Shown in pieces: positions 1 to 7,203 of a DNA stretch of 36,297 nucleotides; the stretch's first letter is position 1, and every line of letters begins with the position of its first letter. The notes below the pieces were generated by a model that worked only from the letters and a program-made list of their open reading frames with translations, was not told where the DNA came from and did no database searches. The DNA is taken from NCBI GenBank assembly GCA_002688095.1, contig NZCA01000004.1, positions 1 through 36,297 of the forward strand, given 5' to 3'. The DNA is from Nanobdellota archaeon (GTDB taxonomy: Archaea > Nanobdellota > Nanobdellia > SCGC-AAA011-G17 > ARS1403). A program made the position numbers and the translations under genes.

Positions 1-147
1 AATAAAAGAGATGTAAAAGTGATGTATACTGAAGGGAAGAATATCTACAAAAGAAAAGAGATGAGTACTGGGACCTTTGGAGTTAGGCAGGATAGAAGTT
101 TTATTATTGTAAAGAAAGAGGAATTGGAAACCTTTAAAAAGTGTTAA
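1..147 (+). CDS. C-terminal end of an unrecognised protein (partial)
   Basis: Frame 1 is open from the first base to a TAA at 145-147 and encodes the last 48 residues of a protein that starts outside the window. The piece is rich in Lys, Arg and Glu and contains the short strings YTEGKNIYKRKE and FGVRQDRSFIIVKKEE. These look like beta strands ending a small RNA- or nucleotide-binding domain, but I cannot assign a family. It is codirectional with S19e, and the 54-nt gap between them holds an apparent TATA element, so S19e probably has its own promoter. Confidence 0.5.
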   Translation, partial: NKRDVKVMYTEGKNIYKRKEMSTGTFGVRQDRSFIIVKKEELETFKKC

Positions 148-151
148 TTCT

Positions 152-178
152 CGATATAAAGTAATGTCAGTCATGACA
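152..178 (+). promoter_or_regulatory. Putative promoter and small palindrome before S19e
   Basis: A TATA-like CGATATAAAG lies at about 152-161, some 40 nt before the S19e start at 202. The inverted repeat TGTCA-GTCA-TGACA follows at 165-178, between the TATA element and the likely transcription start. The TATA call rests on sequence likeness only. The palindrome could be an operator or could be chance. Confidence 0.35.
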
Positions 179-201
179 GGATAAGATCCGAGAGGATAAA
201 A

Positions 202-831
202 ATGGTTACAATATATGATGTTAATCCTAGTGAATTAATTAAAAAAACTTCTGATAGATTGAAGGAGATTGATTCTATAAAAGCTCCTGAATGGGCTCAA
301 TTTGTTAAAACAGGTGTTAGTAAAGAAAGACCTCCTATTGAGAAGGATTGGTGGTATACTAGGGCTGCAAGTGTATTAAGAAAAGTTTATGTTTTAGGTC
401 CTGTTGGGGTTTCTAAGTTAAGAAAGAAATATGGTGGAAAGAAAAATAGAGGTCATAAACCAGAAAGATTCTATAAAGGTTCTGGAAATATTCTAAGAAA
501 GGTATTACAGCAATTAGAGAAAGCTGAATTAATTAAACAAACTGAAAGGGGAGTACATAAAGGAAGAGGTATAACTCCAAAAGGTAAGAAATTTTTAGAT
601 GGAATTGCTAAAGAACTTTTTAAAAAAACTCCTGAAGTAAAGGAAGAAGTTAAGGTAGAAAAGAAAGTTGAATCCAAACCTGAGTTAAAAAAAGAAAATA
701 CTTGTCCTTTACCACAGAAAAAAGAACAACTCAAACAAGAGGTAAAAACAGAAGTTCCAAAAGCTCACGATTTAAAAGTTAAGAAGGAGAAAGAAGATGG
801 CAAGATTCAAGCCGAAGGGAAAAAAGAATAG
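202..831 (+). CDS. rps19e: Ribosomal protein S19e with long charged C-terminal tail
   Basis: Small-subunit ribosomal protein eS19, found in archaea and eukaryotes and needed for 30S head assembly. Residues 1-142 match the family: YDVNPSELI near the start, PPIEKDWWYTRAASVLRKVY at about 44-63, LGPVGVSKLRKKYGG, and a C-terminal GRGITPKGKKFLD. A typical archaeal S19e is about 150 residues. This one has roughly 67 more (143-209), nearly all Lys, Glu, Val and Gln in a low-complexity pattern. The start ATG follows a GAGGAT purine stretch. The 3' end overlaps the L39e start by 35 nt in another frame, so the two are probably translationally coupled. Confidence 0.95.
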   Translation: MVTIYDVNPSELIKKTSDRLKEIDSIKAPEWAQFVKTGVSKERPPIEKDWWYTRAASVLRKVYVLGPVGVSKLRKKYGGKKNRGHKPERFYKGSGNILRKVLQQLEKAELIKQTERGVHKGRGITPKGKKFLDGIAKELFKKTPEVKEEVKVEKKVESKPELKKENTCPLPQKKEQLKQEVKTEVPKAHDLKVKKEKEDGKIQAEGKKE

Positions 832-970
832 GCTAGTTAAGAAAGGCAAACAAAGTAGATGGGCGCCTTTTTGGACAGTTCCTAAAATTTACGGTAAAGG
901 TAAGAAAGTACATCCTGGAAGGCATACTAAAACTAAGAGAAGTTGGAGAAGGAGTAATACAGATGCCTGA
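797..970 (+). CDS. rpl39e: Ribosomal protein L39e
   Basis: A 57-residue, highly basic protein of the large subunit that lines the peptide exit tunnel. The family signature is clear: MARFKPKGKKNRL at the start, SRWAPFWTVPKIYGK in the middle, and an HTKTKRSWRRSNTDA ending that matches the usual RRHWRRNDTD-type terminus. Length is close to the usual 51 residues. The ATG at 797 lies inside the S19e tail, preceded by AAGGAGAAAGAAG, a good ribosome binding site. The TGA overlaps the ATG of the next gene (963), giving a tight S19e-L39e-hypothetical-L31e chain. Confidence 0.93.
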   Translation: MARFKPKGKKNRLVKKGKQSRWAPFWTVPKIYGKGKKVHPGRHTKTKRSWRRSNTDA

Positions 971-1262
971 TCCCTATAAAAAGTATAGAGGAAAAAGTGA
1001 TCCTGAAAGAAGGGAAGTTGCTCGTAATGAAGATTATCATGAATCAAGGAGTGAAAAACAAAAAAGAATTGCTGGAGAAGAAATAGACAAAATGAGGGTA
1101 GAAATGGAAGAAGATTCTTGTTGGGAGAGAAGAGAAGAAGAAACAAAGGAGAATTGGGTTGCTCATTATACAGTCCACAAGCATATAATGTTCAATGGTA
1201 AAGAAATAAGAGTAGAATGGGGAATGGTTGAATATCCTTATGGGGAAATTATTTTAAATTAA
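963..1262 (+). CDS. Hypothetical charged protein between L39e and L31e
   Basis: A 99-residue protein of unknown function. Residues 1-60 are strongly charged (Arg, Glu, Lys) and probably helical or disordered. Residues 63-99 (NWVAHYTVHKHIMFNGKEIR and onward) look like a short beta-rich domain. It overlaps L39e by 8 nt and ends 1 nt before the L31e start, so it is almost certainly cotranscribed with ribosomal genes. L39e and L31e are usually adjacent in archaea, which makes this an insertion in a conserved pair. I recognise no family. Confidence 0.7.
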   Translation: MPDPYKKYRGKSDPERREVARNEDYHESRSEKQKRIAGEEIDKMRVEMEEDSCWERREEETKENWVAHYTVHKHIMFNGKEIRVEWGMVEYPYGEIILN

Positions 1263-1263
1263 A

Positions 1264-1779
1264 ATGGCAGACGAAAAAATTTATACAATCCCATTGAGAA
1301 GAGAATGGTTGAAGGTTCCTATTTACAAAAGAAGTAGAAAGGCTGTTACAGCTACAAAACAATACTTATTAAAGCATTTGAAGAAGGAAGTTAAATTGGG
1401 TCCTTATTTGAATGAGTTTATTTGGGAGAAGGGAAATAGACATCCACCTGGAAAAGTTAAAGTAAGAGTGGAAGAAGAAGGGGAGAAAACTATTGCAGAA
1501 TTAATTACCGCTCCAAAAAAGGAAGTTAAAAAAGATGATAAAAAAGATACTATTTCAATTAAAAAACCTAAATTTTTAGGTGGAAAAGGTAAAGAAGAAA
1601 CAGAGAAAAAGGTAGAAGAGAAAGCAGAAATAGATAATAAAGCAATTGAAAAAGTACCAGTAGATAAACAAGTAGAAAAAGAAGAGAAAAAAGAAGTTAA
1701 ACCAGCAGATGTTAAAGAAGCATCTCCAAAAAAAGAGAAAGTTATTGCAACTGAAAAAGCTGGTCAGTTAAGAGAGTAG
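1264..1779 (+). CDS. rpl31e: Ribosomal protein L31e with long charged tail
   Basis: Large-subunit protein eL31, located near the exit tunnel. Residues 1-84 carry the family pattern: IYTIPLRREWLKVPIYKRS, KAVTATKQYLLKHLK, and FIWEKGNRHPPGKVKVRVE. Archaeal L31e is usually 85-95 residues. Here a Lys/Glu tail takes up residues 85-171 and about doubles the protein. In archaea the genes S19e, L39e, L31e and aIF6 often form one cluster, but in this genome aIF6 sits at the end of the large minus-strand operon. Confidence 0.94.
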   Translation: MADEKIYTIPLRREWLKVPIYKRSRKAVTATKQYLLKHLKKEVKLGPYLNEFIWEKGNRHPPGKVKVRVEEEGEKTIAELITAPKKEVKKDDKKDTISIKKPKFLGGKGKEETEKKVEEKAEIDNKAIEKVPVDKQVEKEEKKEVKPADVKEASPKKEKVIATEKAGQLRE

Positions 1780-1826
1780 TTATCTTTTTCTAAATTTTTA
1801 TATAGTTAATCATATCCCTTATTTGA

Positions 1827-2894
1827 ATGGATTCGGAAGATTGGGCGGATGAAGTCAAGAGTAAAATATCTACTATCGGCAATCTAAAAAGAGAGGTTGT
1901 CAACATAAGGATAGATTCTAGTTCAGCTTTAAAATCTTTATTTCAAAATTATAGATTAGCAGCAACTAATAATGAATGCGTTCCTAATTTTTCTGTAAAA
2001 GATATGATAAGAGATAATAAAAGAGATTTCAGAAAAAATTCTTCAAAAGTTTGGGAGAGAATAATTGGAGATAAAATTCAAATGTACCATACTGGGGCAG
2101 TGAAGGAAAATCATGATAGGCTAAATAAACTTTACAGATATTGTTTTTTTTTAACTAAGGATAGAAAGAAAGCTTTGAAATTATTTAGAAAAGCGATAAT
2201 TATGGGGAACGATAAGGCTAATTATATAGATAGAAAAAACTTAGAGAAAGAAGAAAAAATGGCTCTAGAAGTGCTCAGATTTAATGAAAGGGCGCTTGAA
2301 TCGGATATACAAGAATCTAAAAAAATAGGGAAAACAGAATATGAAGAAGAGAGTAGAATAAAGGTAGAGGAAGCAAAACAGGATTTGGAAAGAATTAGAA
2401 ATATAAAAAAAGCATCTGATCAAGAATTAAAAGCAGTTGATTATTTTTTGAAGTTAGCTCCTTCTCAAAGAACAGGATTTACTTTTTCCAGGGTAGAAGA
2501 GGCAGAAAAAACAGAGGAAGAAGAGATGCTTTTTAATCGTTTTTTGGAAGATGAGAACTATTTTTTAGAGAATTATAGAACTTATTTCCATTTATTTGCT
2601 ATTTTGTTTGCAAGAAGAGAAGATCTAAATGTGATGACAAGAGACAAGTTACATACTTATAATATAATATTAATATTAAATGGGAGTGTTGTAAAAGAAC
2701 CGGGCATGTGGGGGGATGTGGCCTTTAATGGGACTGAAATTGTTTTTAAAGAGGGTTTATTAGGGATTCTTTGTTTATTGAATAATAAGTCTTTTTTTGA
2801 AGATATAAAAAATAAAATGCTGAGTTTAACAAAAAATAAACCTTATTTGAGAGTTCCAATTTATAAGCCGAATTGTGATGTATATTGGCCTTAG
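1827..2894 (+). CDS. Hypothetical helical protein
   Basis: A 355-residue protein that I do not recognise. It has no signal peptide or membrane segment. Residues from about 120 to 240 are Lys/Glu-rich and predicted coiled coil. The C-terminal third (about 245-355) is less charged, contains NYRTYFHLFAILFARRED and a globular-looking stretch with GMWGDVAFNGTE, and ends in NCDVYWP. A TATA-like TTTTATATAG lies about 27 nt upstream, so the mRNA is probably leaderless or nearly so. The reading frame has the same AT-rich codon use as its neighbours and is probably a real gene. Confidence 0.7.
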   Translation: MDSEDWADEVKSKISTIGNLKREVVNIRIDSSSALKSLFQNYRLAATNNECVPNFSVKDMIRDNKRDFRKNSSKVWERIIGDKIQMYHTGAVKENHDRLNKLYRYCFFLTKDRKKALKLFRKAIIMGNDKANYIDRKNLEKEEKMALEVLRFNERALESDIQESKKIGKTEYEEESRIKVEEAKQDLERIRNIKKASDQELKAVDYFLKLAPSQRTGFTFSRVEEAEKTEEEEMLFNRFLEDENYFLENYRTYFHLFAILFARREDLNVMTRDKLHTYNIILILNGSVVKEPGMWGDVAFNGTEIVFKEGLLGILCLLNNKSFFEDIKNKMLSLTKNKPYLRVPIYKPNCDVYWP

Positions 2895-2932
2895 TCAAAA
2901 GATTAATAAAACTAAATTTCTAGAATTTTTAT

Positions 2933-3925
2933 ATGAATAAACTACCCTTTGAGAGGGAATTGGGAATTTTGGAAAAGAAAAAGGAAGAGACTAATCCAGA
3001 ATTTGGGAAAAGACCTGAAGAAAGAAGTGTGGAGGAATTATTGGATTTTGGAATCATCAACCTCAATAAAAGTTCAGGTCCAACGAGTCACCAAACGAGT
3101 GATTATGTCAAAAAGATCCTAAAGGTAAAACGCGCTGGACACTCTGGAACGTTAGCGATTTGAAAAAATCAACGAAATCCCAAGGTAACTGGTGTATTAC
3201 CAATAGCTTTGAATAGAGGGACGAGAGTTTTAAAGTTTTTATTAACTGCTGGGAAAGAATATGTGTGTTTGATGCATATACATGAAGATGTCAAGGAATC
3301 TAAGATAAAAAAGGTTATGAAGAAGTTTGTGGGAAAGAATATTCAAAAACCCCCGGTTAGATCAGCGGTTAAAAGAGTGGAAAGAGAAAGAACTGTTTAT
3401 TACTTAGAGATATTAGAAATTGATGAGAGAGATGTTTTATTTAAAGTAGGGTGTGAAGCTGGGACTTACATAAGAACACTGTGTGTACAAATTGGAAGGG
3501 AATTAGGAACGGGGGCACATATGGCTCAATTGGTAAGGACTAAAGTAGCTAATTTTAATGATTCAGATTTTGTAAGTTTGCATGATGTAAAAGATGCTTA
3601 TGAATTCTATAAAGAGGGGGACTGGGAAAAGTTTAGGGAGATTCTCCAACCAATTGAAAATGCTGTAAGTCATCTTCCTAAAGTTTGGATAAATGATAAT
3701 GCTGTAGATTCTTTATGTCATGGAGCAGATTTGAATGTGCCTGGTATTGTTAAATTAAATGAGGGTATTGAGAAAGAGGATTTAGTGGCTATTATGTCCC
3801 TTAAAGATGAATTAATTTGCGTTGGGAATGCAGAATTAAGTTCAAATGAAATGGTGAAGAAAAAAAGGGGAAAAGCGGTTAAAACTTCTAAAGTATTTAT
3901 GTTGAGAGGGGTTTATTCTAAATAA
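2933..3925 (+). CDS. cbf5: Cbf5 (archaeal TruB-like pseudouridine synthase), split by a 21-nt intron
   Basis: Catalytic subunit of H/ACA ribonucleoprotein, which converts uridine to pseudouridine in rRNA, and also a tRNA U55 synthase in archaea. Exon 1 is 2933-3155 and exon 2 is 3177-3925; joined they encode 323 residues, the usual archaeal length. N-terminal motifs are NLNKSSGPTSHQTSDYV and RAGHSGTL. Exon 2 continues PKVTGVLPIALNRGTRVLK, the thumb and AGTYIRTLCVQIG motifs, then a C-terminal PUA domain from about residue 240. Read directly, the frame ends at TGA 3161-3163. Removing 3156-3176 restores GTLDPKVTG, with the catalytic Asp75 codon formed across the junction. The gene is usually next to L14e in archaea but is displaced here. 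Its 3' end overlaps the convergent gene by 8 nt. Confidence 0.95.
3156..3176 (+). other. Archaeal pre-mRNA intron with bulge-helix-bulge splice motif in cbf5
   Basis: The 21-nt insertion is in frame, contains UGA and interrupts the catalytic Asp codon (phase 1, G^AT). The pre-mRNA folds as follows. The central 4-bp helix pairs CGUU 3150-3153 with AACG 3171-3174. Bulge 1 is AG|C at 3154-3156 and bulge 2 is AA|A at 3175-3177. The inner helix pairs GAUU 3157-3160 with AAUC 3167-3170 around loop UGAAAA. The outer helix pairs 3142-3149 with 3178-3185, with two mismatches and one U-G. This is the substrate geometry of the archaeal tRNA-splicing endonuclease, which cuts inside each 3-nt bulge. cbf5 introns of this kind are established in Crenarchaeota. 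Confidence 0.9.
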
Positions 3926-4760
3926 TTACTATTATATTGAAATCCCAGAGTTTTCGTAGTTCTTTTATTAATCCGGTTATGTGCTTTTTTCCAAAAACAA
4001 TGGCTCCAATTTGAATATGATACTTTTTCATTGCCTCAAACATAAGTTTAGCAGCTGGTGGATTTCTCATCTCAACAAGGAATCTATCTGTTAAACTTTT
4101 TAAAGTTTCATATGCGTTTTTATCTCCCCTATGTAAATTTATCTTAAGAAAATTTTCAGCCTCAGTGATTATCTTTTCGATGTTTTCTTGAGTGGGTTCT
4201 ATTTTCAAATCTCTTTTTAACATAAAACTGGCTCCCCTTTTTGATCGGGGTTGTTTAAAGCCTTTAAAATAAATAAGTAAAGCCACAAATTTTATTGTAA
4301 ATTCGTGAAGGTAAGGATCTTCTAATCCCACAATTCTATAGTGAAGATTATTTACCAGTTTTTTAACTTCCGAAAAATTCATTTTAAATCCTCTTTTTTT
4401 GTCTGCTTTGGGTCCTGCCCACCCTTCAGTACCTACGAGGTTAATTCCAAATTTTTTTCTAAGTATTTCTAATTGTTTATATTCTTCTTTCGGAGAATAA
4501 TGAAGATCTTCAATTAAGATAATTATTGGATTATAAGGATATTTTGAAAAAACAGGTTCTCTTATGGGTTTTAATTCTGGAATTTTCTTTAATTCCTCAT
4601 ATAGATCTCTTGCATTTATTGGTTTTCCTTGTCCAAAGGCTTTAGTCCCCAAGAGTCCAACACCTGCAGCAGTTGCAACAGCATTTCTTAAGAATTTTCT
4701 CCTAGGAATTTCTCTATCTCCAGTTAGTTGGGTTTTTAATTTATCAATCCTACTAATCAA
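3918..4760 (-). CDS. Tat-signal protein, possibly EreA/ChaN-like (TIKI-type) fold
   Basis: A 280-residue protein from a TTG at 4760. Residues 20-45 form a twin-arginine signal (RRKFLRNAV, then a hydrophobic Ala/Gly stretch ending near AFG), which points to Tat export. The mature part contains IIILIEDLHYSPKEEYKQL, NLVGTEGWAGP, RIVGLEDPYLHEF and a C-terminal GAIVFGKKHITGL. The spacing of acidic and His residues resembles the EreA/ChaN/TraB superfamily, but this is a weak family call. The frame stays open upstream to a TAA at 4958-4956, so the true N-terminus is uncertain. It converges on cbf5 with an 8-nt overlap. Confidence 0.6.
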   Translation of the reverse strand: MISRIDKLKTQLTGDREIPRRKFLRNAVATAAGVGLLGTKAFGQGKPINARDLYEELKKIPELKPIREPVFSKYPYNPIIILIEDLHYSPKEEYKQLEILRKKFGINLVGTEGWAGPKADKKRGFKMNFSEVKKLVNNLHYRIVGLEDPYLHEFTIKFVALLIYFKGFKQPRSKRGASFMLKRDLKIEPTQENIEKIITEAENFLKINLHRGDKNAYETLKSLTDRFLVEMRNPPAAKLMFEAMKKYHIQIGAIVFGKKHITGLIKELRKLWDFNIIVII

Positions 4761-5012
4761 AGAAGTCCATTCCTCTTTATGGAAAATTTTGCTTTTATTA
4801 ATCGCTTTTAATAATCTTGATTTGAATGTGCTGTATTTTTCATTAAATTCTTCTTCATTGAAAATATCGACTTCCAGAACTTTAATTACTTCAGATAAAG
4901 CTTCTAAAGTTAGTCTTATTCTTCTTTTTTCACGCCAAGAACCTTTTTTAATTAGTTATAGTGTTTTTTGAATATCGAGAAATCTATTTAGTAATTCTTC
5001 TTTGGGTTCCAT
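4761..5012 (-). other. Upstream in-frame extension of the Tat protein, interrupted by TAA
   Basis: An ATG at 5012-5010 begins MEPKEELLNRFLDIQKTL and is cut by TAA at 4958-4956. After this stop the same frame runs open for 65 codons into the Tat protein, with a composition typical of helical cytosolic protein (LTLEALSEVIKVLEVDIF, KEEWTSLISRIDKLKT). A TATA-like element lies in the short gap after herA. Either the gene is a recent nonsense mutant, or translation restarts downstream, or the stop is bypassed. I looked for a bulge-helix-bulge fold around the stop like that in cbf5 and did not see one. Confidence 0.5.
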
Positions 5013-5039
5013 AAAATACTAAAGAAGATTTATTCTATA

Positions 5040-7049
5040 TTAATCTTCCTTCTCTTCATAAGCTAGTTTGAAAGTTTCTAAAAAACATTCTTTAGAATTG
5101 GTTATTGTAAAAAAGTTTGAGAAAATTTTTAAGACATCGTCTTTATTATAAAGGAGTTCTAATTTTCTATCATAACTAGTTTTAAGATATTCTGGTTTGA
5201 GATAAGATGAAAAACCTTGAATTTCCGAGAATATTTGTAGAGTTTTATTTAAGGTGAATTTATTTTCTTCATGTTTTAAAAATAAATTTTTTTCAGATAA
5301 GTTTTTGATAATATCATAAACTTCAGAGAATTGTAATTTAGATAGATTAAATAATTCTGCAGGTGTGAATTTTTTTAGTTTAATTGCCAACCTTAAGATA
5401 ATTAATTGATTTTCTGAGAGAGTAATTTTAAGTGGTAATTGTTGACCTTCTAAAGTTTCTAGATTAGTTAAGATTTTATTTTCATTTAGGTTTATCAAAA
5501 TATTAAATTGATTAGAATCCTGCTGTAATTGTACAAATAAACAAGGAATTAAAATAGTTTCTTTAGAAATAATTTTCTTTTCAGATGCTAATTCTAAGTC
5601 TTTTAAAGAAGTTTTTTGTTTTATTACTGGAAGTAAATCAGAATCTTCAGTTTCTTCAGCCTCTTCAACTTGTTGAGGTGTAGAGCCTACAATGTCTATA
5701 GCTTCTCCTCCGTGTTCGGATTTTCTTGGACGTACATTCACAAACAAAGGCTGGGGAACAACACCTACAAGCAAGGCTGTTCCAATTGGTAAATTTTTAA
5801 TTTCCTTTTCAGTTTCAGCAGTCAAACCCTCTACAGAGGAAGTTAAAGAACGTAAATCATTGGGGTTTGTAACTTTTAAGATAATTTGAGTAGTACATTG
5901 AGATAAGACAGATTTATCTATTCTAGAAGGTCTTTGGGTTATTAAGCAACAACCTAAACCAAATTTCCTGCCTTCGGCTAAAACTCTACGTAAAATTTGG
6001 GAGGATTTGGCTTCTCCAAAAGCTCTTTCTGGTGCAAAGTTTTGAGCTTCTTCTATTACTAAGAAGAAAGGGGGGATGTTACCTAACTTTCGGGCTTCAA
6101 ATAAATCATTCACTAATTTGTAAACTACGATTTCAGAAATTTCCGGAGAGATGCCTTTTAAGTTTACAAGGGAAGCTTTTCCTGGTTGAACTAATTCCTG
6201 GAACGTAGTTGGGACATCTGAAAAAATATTTAAGGTTTTTATCTGTTCTATTAGATTTATTAAAGTATATTTAGCATTCGTTTCCTCTGTGTCTAAAGAA
6301 ATAATTAAATCGTCAAAATTAATTTTATCTAAATTTTGTAAGGAAGAGTATAATAAACCAGTTTGGATATTGCTTAATCTGGCTGGAAGAATATTTAATA
6401 GATCAGCTGGAGAGATATTAGAAAGAGATAATTTTAATTGTTGGGCATCAGGATTAACACTAATATCGGGAGTGTATTCTTGAATGTTTCCAGAATAAGT
6501 CTTGGGTTCTAAGTTTAATTTTTTTAATTCCTCTTTTTGTTTAAAATTGGCTTTTTTTAGAGTGGAGTATTCGGCATGAGGGTCTAAAATAACTAAAGGG
6601 ATATTTCTATCCAAGATTTCTTCAATTAAACAGGCGGAGGTGTAAGATTTTCCAGAACCGGATTTAGCAATAATAGAAATATGTTTAGTTAAAAGTTTAT
6701 TCAGATCTAGGTGGACTTTTAAGTCAGTATATTCTAACGTACCTAAGAAAGCGCCTTGTTCTTTTTCTAAACCTAAGGCGGAGTTAATGGAATTATCATC
6801 TGCTGCTTCCACATTAGTACCAGGGTTTAGGGGAAATCTTAAAGGTCTTAGATGAGAATCCTCTTTATAACCTAAAATAATACAGGAAGCGATGGTTTCA
6901 TCAATATGTTTTTCTATTTCAATAATTTGAGCTAAAACATAAGAATCTTGAGCTGGAATTTTGATGTATTGGTATTTTTTAGCTTCATTTTCTACTTTAA
7001 ATTTAAACTCAGTTGTAGAAGTTTTTCCTATGATATTTCCTAAAATCAT
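5040..7049 (-). CDS. herA: HerA-type DNA-translocating ATPase with C-terminal extension
   Basis: Hexameric FtsK/HerA-family ATPase that works with the NurA nuclease in double-strand-break end resection. The N-terminal 100 residues form the HAS-barrel region (MILGNIIGKTSTTEFKF). The Walker A is AKSGSGKS at 128-135, with LVILDPHAEYS just after. The Walker B is FFLVIEEAQNF at 328-338. A sensor/arginine region reads LAEGRKFGLGCCLITQRPSR. At 669 residues it exceeds the usual 500-600. The extra part after about residue 470 includes a winged-helix-like segment (FTPAELFNLSKLQFSEVYDI). No nurA, rad50 or mre11 is adjacent in this window, unlike many archaea. Confidence 0.88.
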   Translation of the reverse strand: MILGNIIGKTSTTEFKFKVENEAKKYQYIKIPAQDSYVLAQIIEIEKHIDETIASCIILGYKEDSHLRPLRFPLNPGTNVEAADDNSINSALGLEKEQGAFLGTLEYTDLKVHLDLNKLLTKHISIIAKSGSGKSYTSACLIEEILDRNIPLVILDPHAEYSTLKKANFKQKEELKKLNLEPKTYSGNIQEYTPDISVNPDAQQLKLSLSNISPADLLNILPARLSNIQTGLLYSSLQNLDKINFDDLIISLDTEETNAKYTLINLIEQIKTLNIFSDVPTTFQELVQPGKASLVNLKGISPEISEIVVYKLVNDLFEARKLGNIPPFFLVIEEAQNFAPERAFGEAKSSQILRRVLAEGRKFGLGCCLITQRPSRIDKSVLSQCTTQIILKVTNPNDLRSLTSSVEGLTAETEKEIKNLPIGTALLVGVVPQPLFVNVRPRKSEHGGEAIDIVGSTPQQVEEAEETEDSDLLPVIKQKTSLKDLELASEKKIISKETILIPCLFVQLQQDSNQFNILINLNENKILTNLETLEGQQLPLKITLSENQLIILRLAIKLKKFTPAELFNLSKLQFSEVYDIIKNLSEKNLFLKHEENKFTLNKTLQIFSEIQGFSSYLKPEYLKTSYDRKLELLYNKDDVLKIFSNFFTITNSKECFLETFKLAYEEKED

Positions 7050-7136
7050 AATAGGAAGTTTTAATCGGTATTTATTAAAACTATTGTGAGGGGAAAGGTA
7101 TATTTTTTTATATCAACTTTAGAGTAGTTGTAAAGG

Positions 7137-7144
7137 TTTATATA
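7137..7144 (+). promoter_or_regulatory. TATA element for the small membrane protein gene
   Basis: TTTATATA preceded by AAAGG (BRE-like purines) sits 66 nt before the start at 7203. With the usual spacing, transcription would begin near 7165-7170, giving a leader of about 35 nt that contains an in-frame mini-ORF and a strong Shine-Dalgarno site. Predicted from sequence only. Confidence 0.5.
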
Positions 7145-7170
7145 GGTTTTAACCATATTTTTAGATAATT

Positions 7171-7203
7171 ATGGTTAGAGTTAAAAAAAAGGAGGTGTGT
7201 TAA
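7171..7203 (+). CDS. Possible 10-codon leader ORF
   Basis: ATG at 7171 opens a frame encoding MVRVKKKEVC followed by TAA at 7201-7203. The TAA shares its last A with the ATG of the next gene, and the mini-ORF covers the Shine-Dalgarno sequence GGAGGTG of that gene. A ribosome translating it would mask and then reload at the downstream start, which suggests translational coupling. It could equally be chance in a purine-rich leader. Confidence 0.3.
   Translation: MVRVKKKEVC

Noticed and set aside
3161-3163. UGA recoding (selenocysteine or pyrrolysine-like readthrough) in cbf5
   Set aside because: Readthrough would place unrelated residues in the GTLDPKVTG active-site loop and lose the catalytic Asp. 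The fold explains it better.
3150-3180. cbf5 stop read as a pseudogene or sequencing error
   Set aside because: The insertion keeps the frame, has exact bulge-helix-bulge geometry and rebuilds the catalytic Asp. Both exons are otherwise intact.
4564-4971. Plus-strand 135-aa frame opposite the Tat protein
   Set aside because: Its composition follows from the complementary coding strand, and the minus-strand frame has a clear Tat signal.
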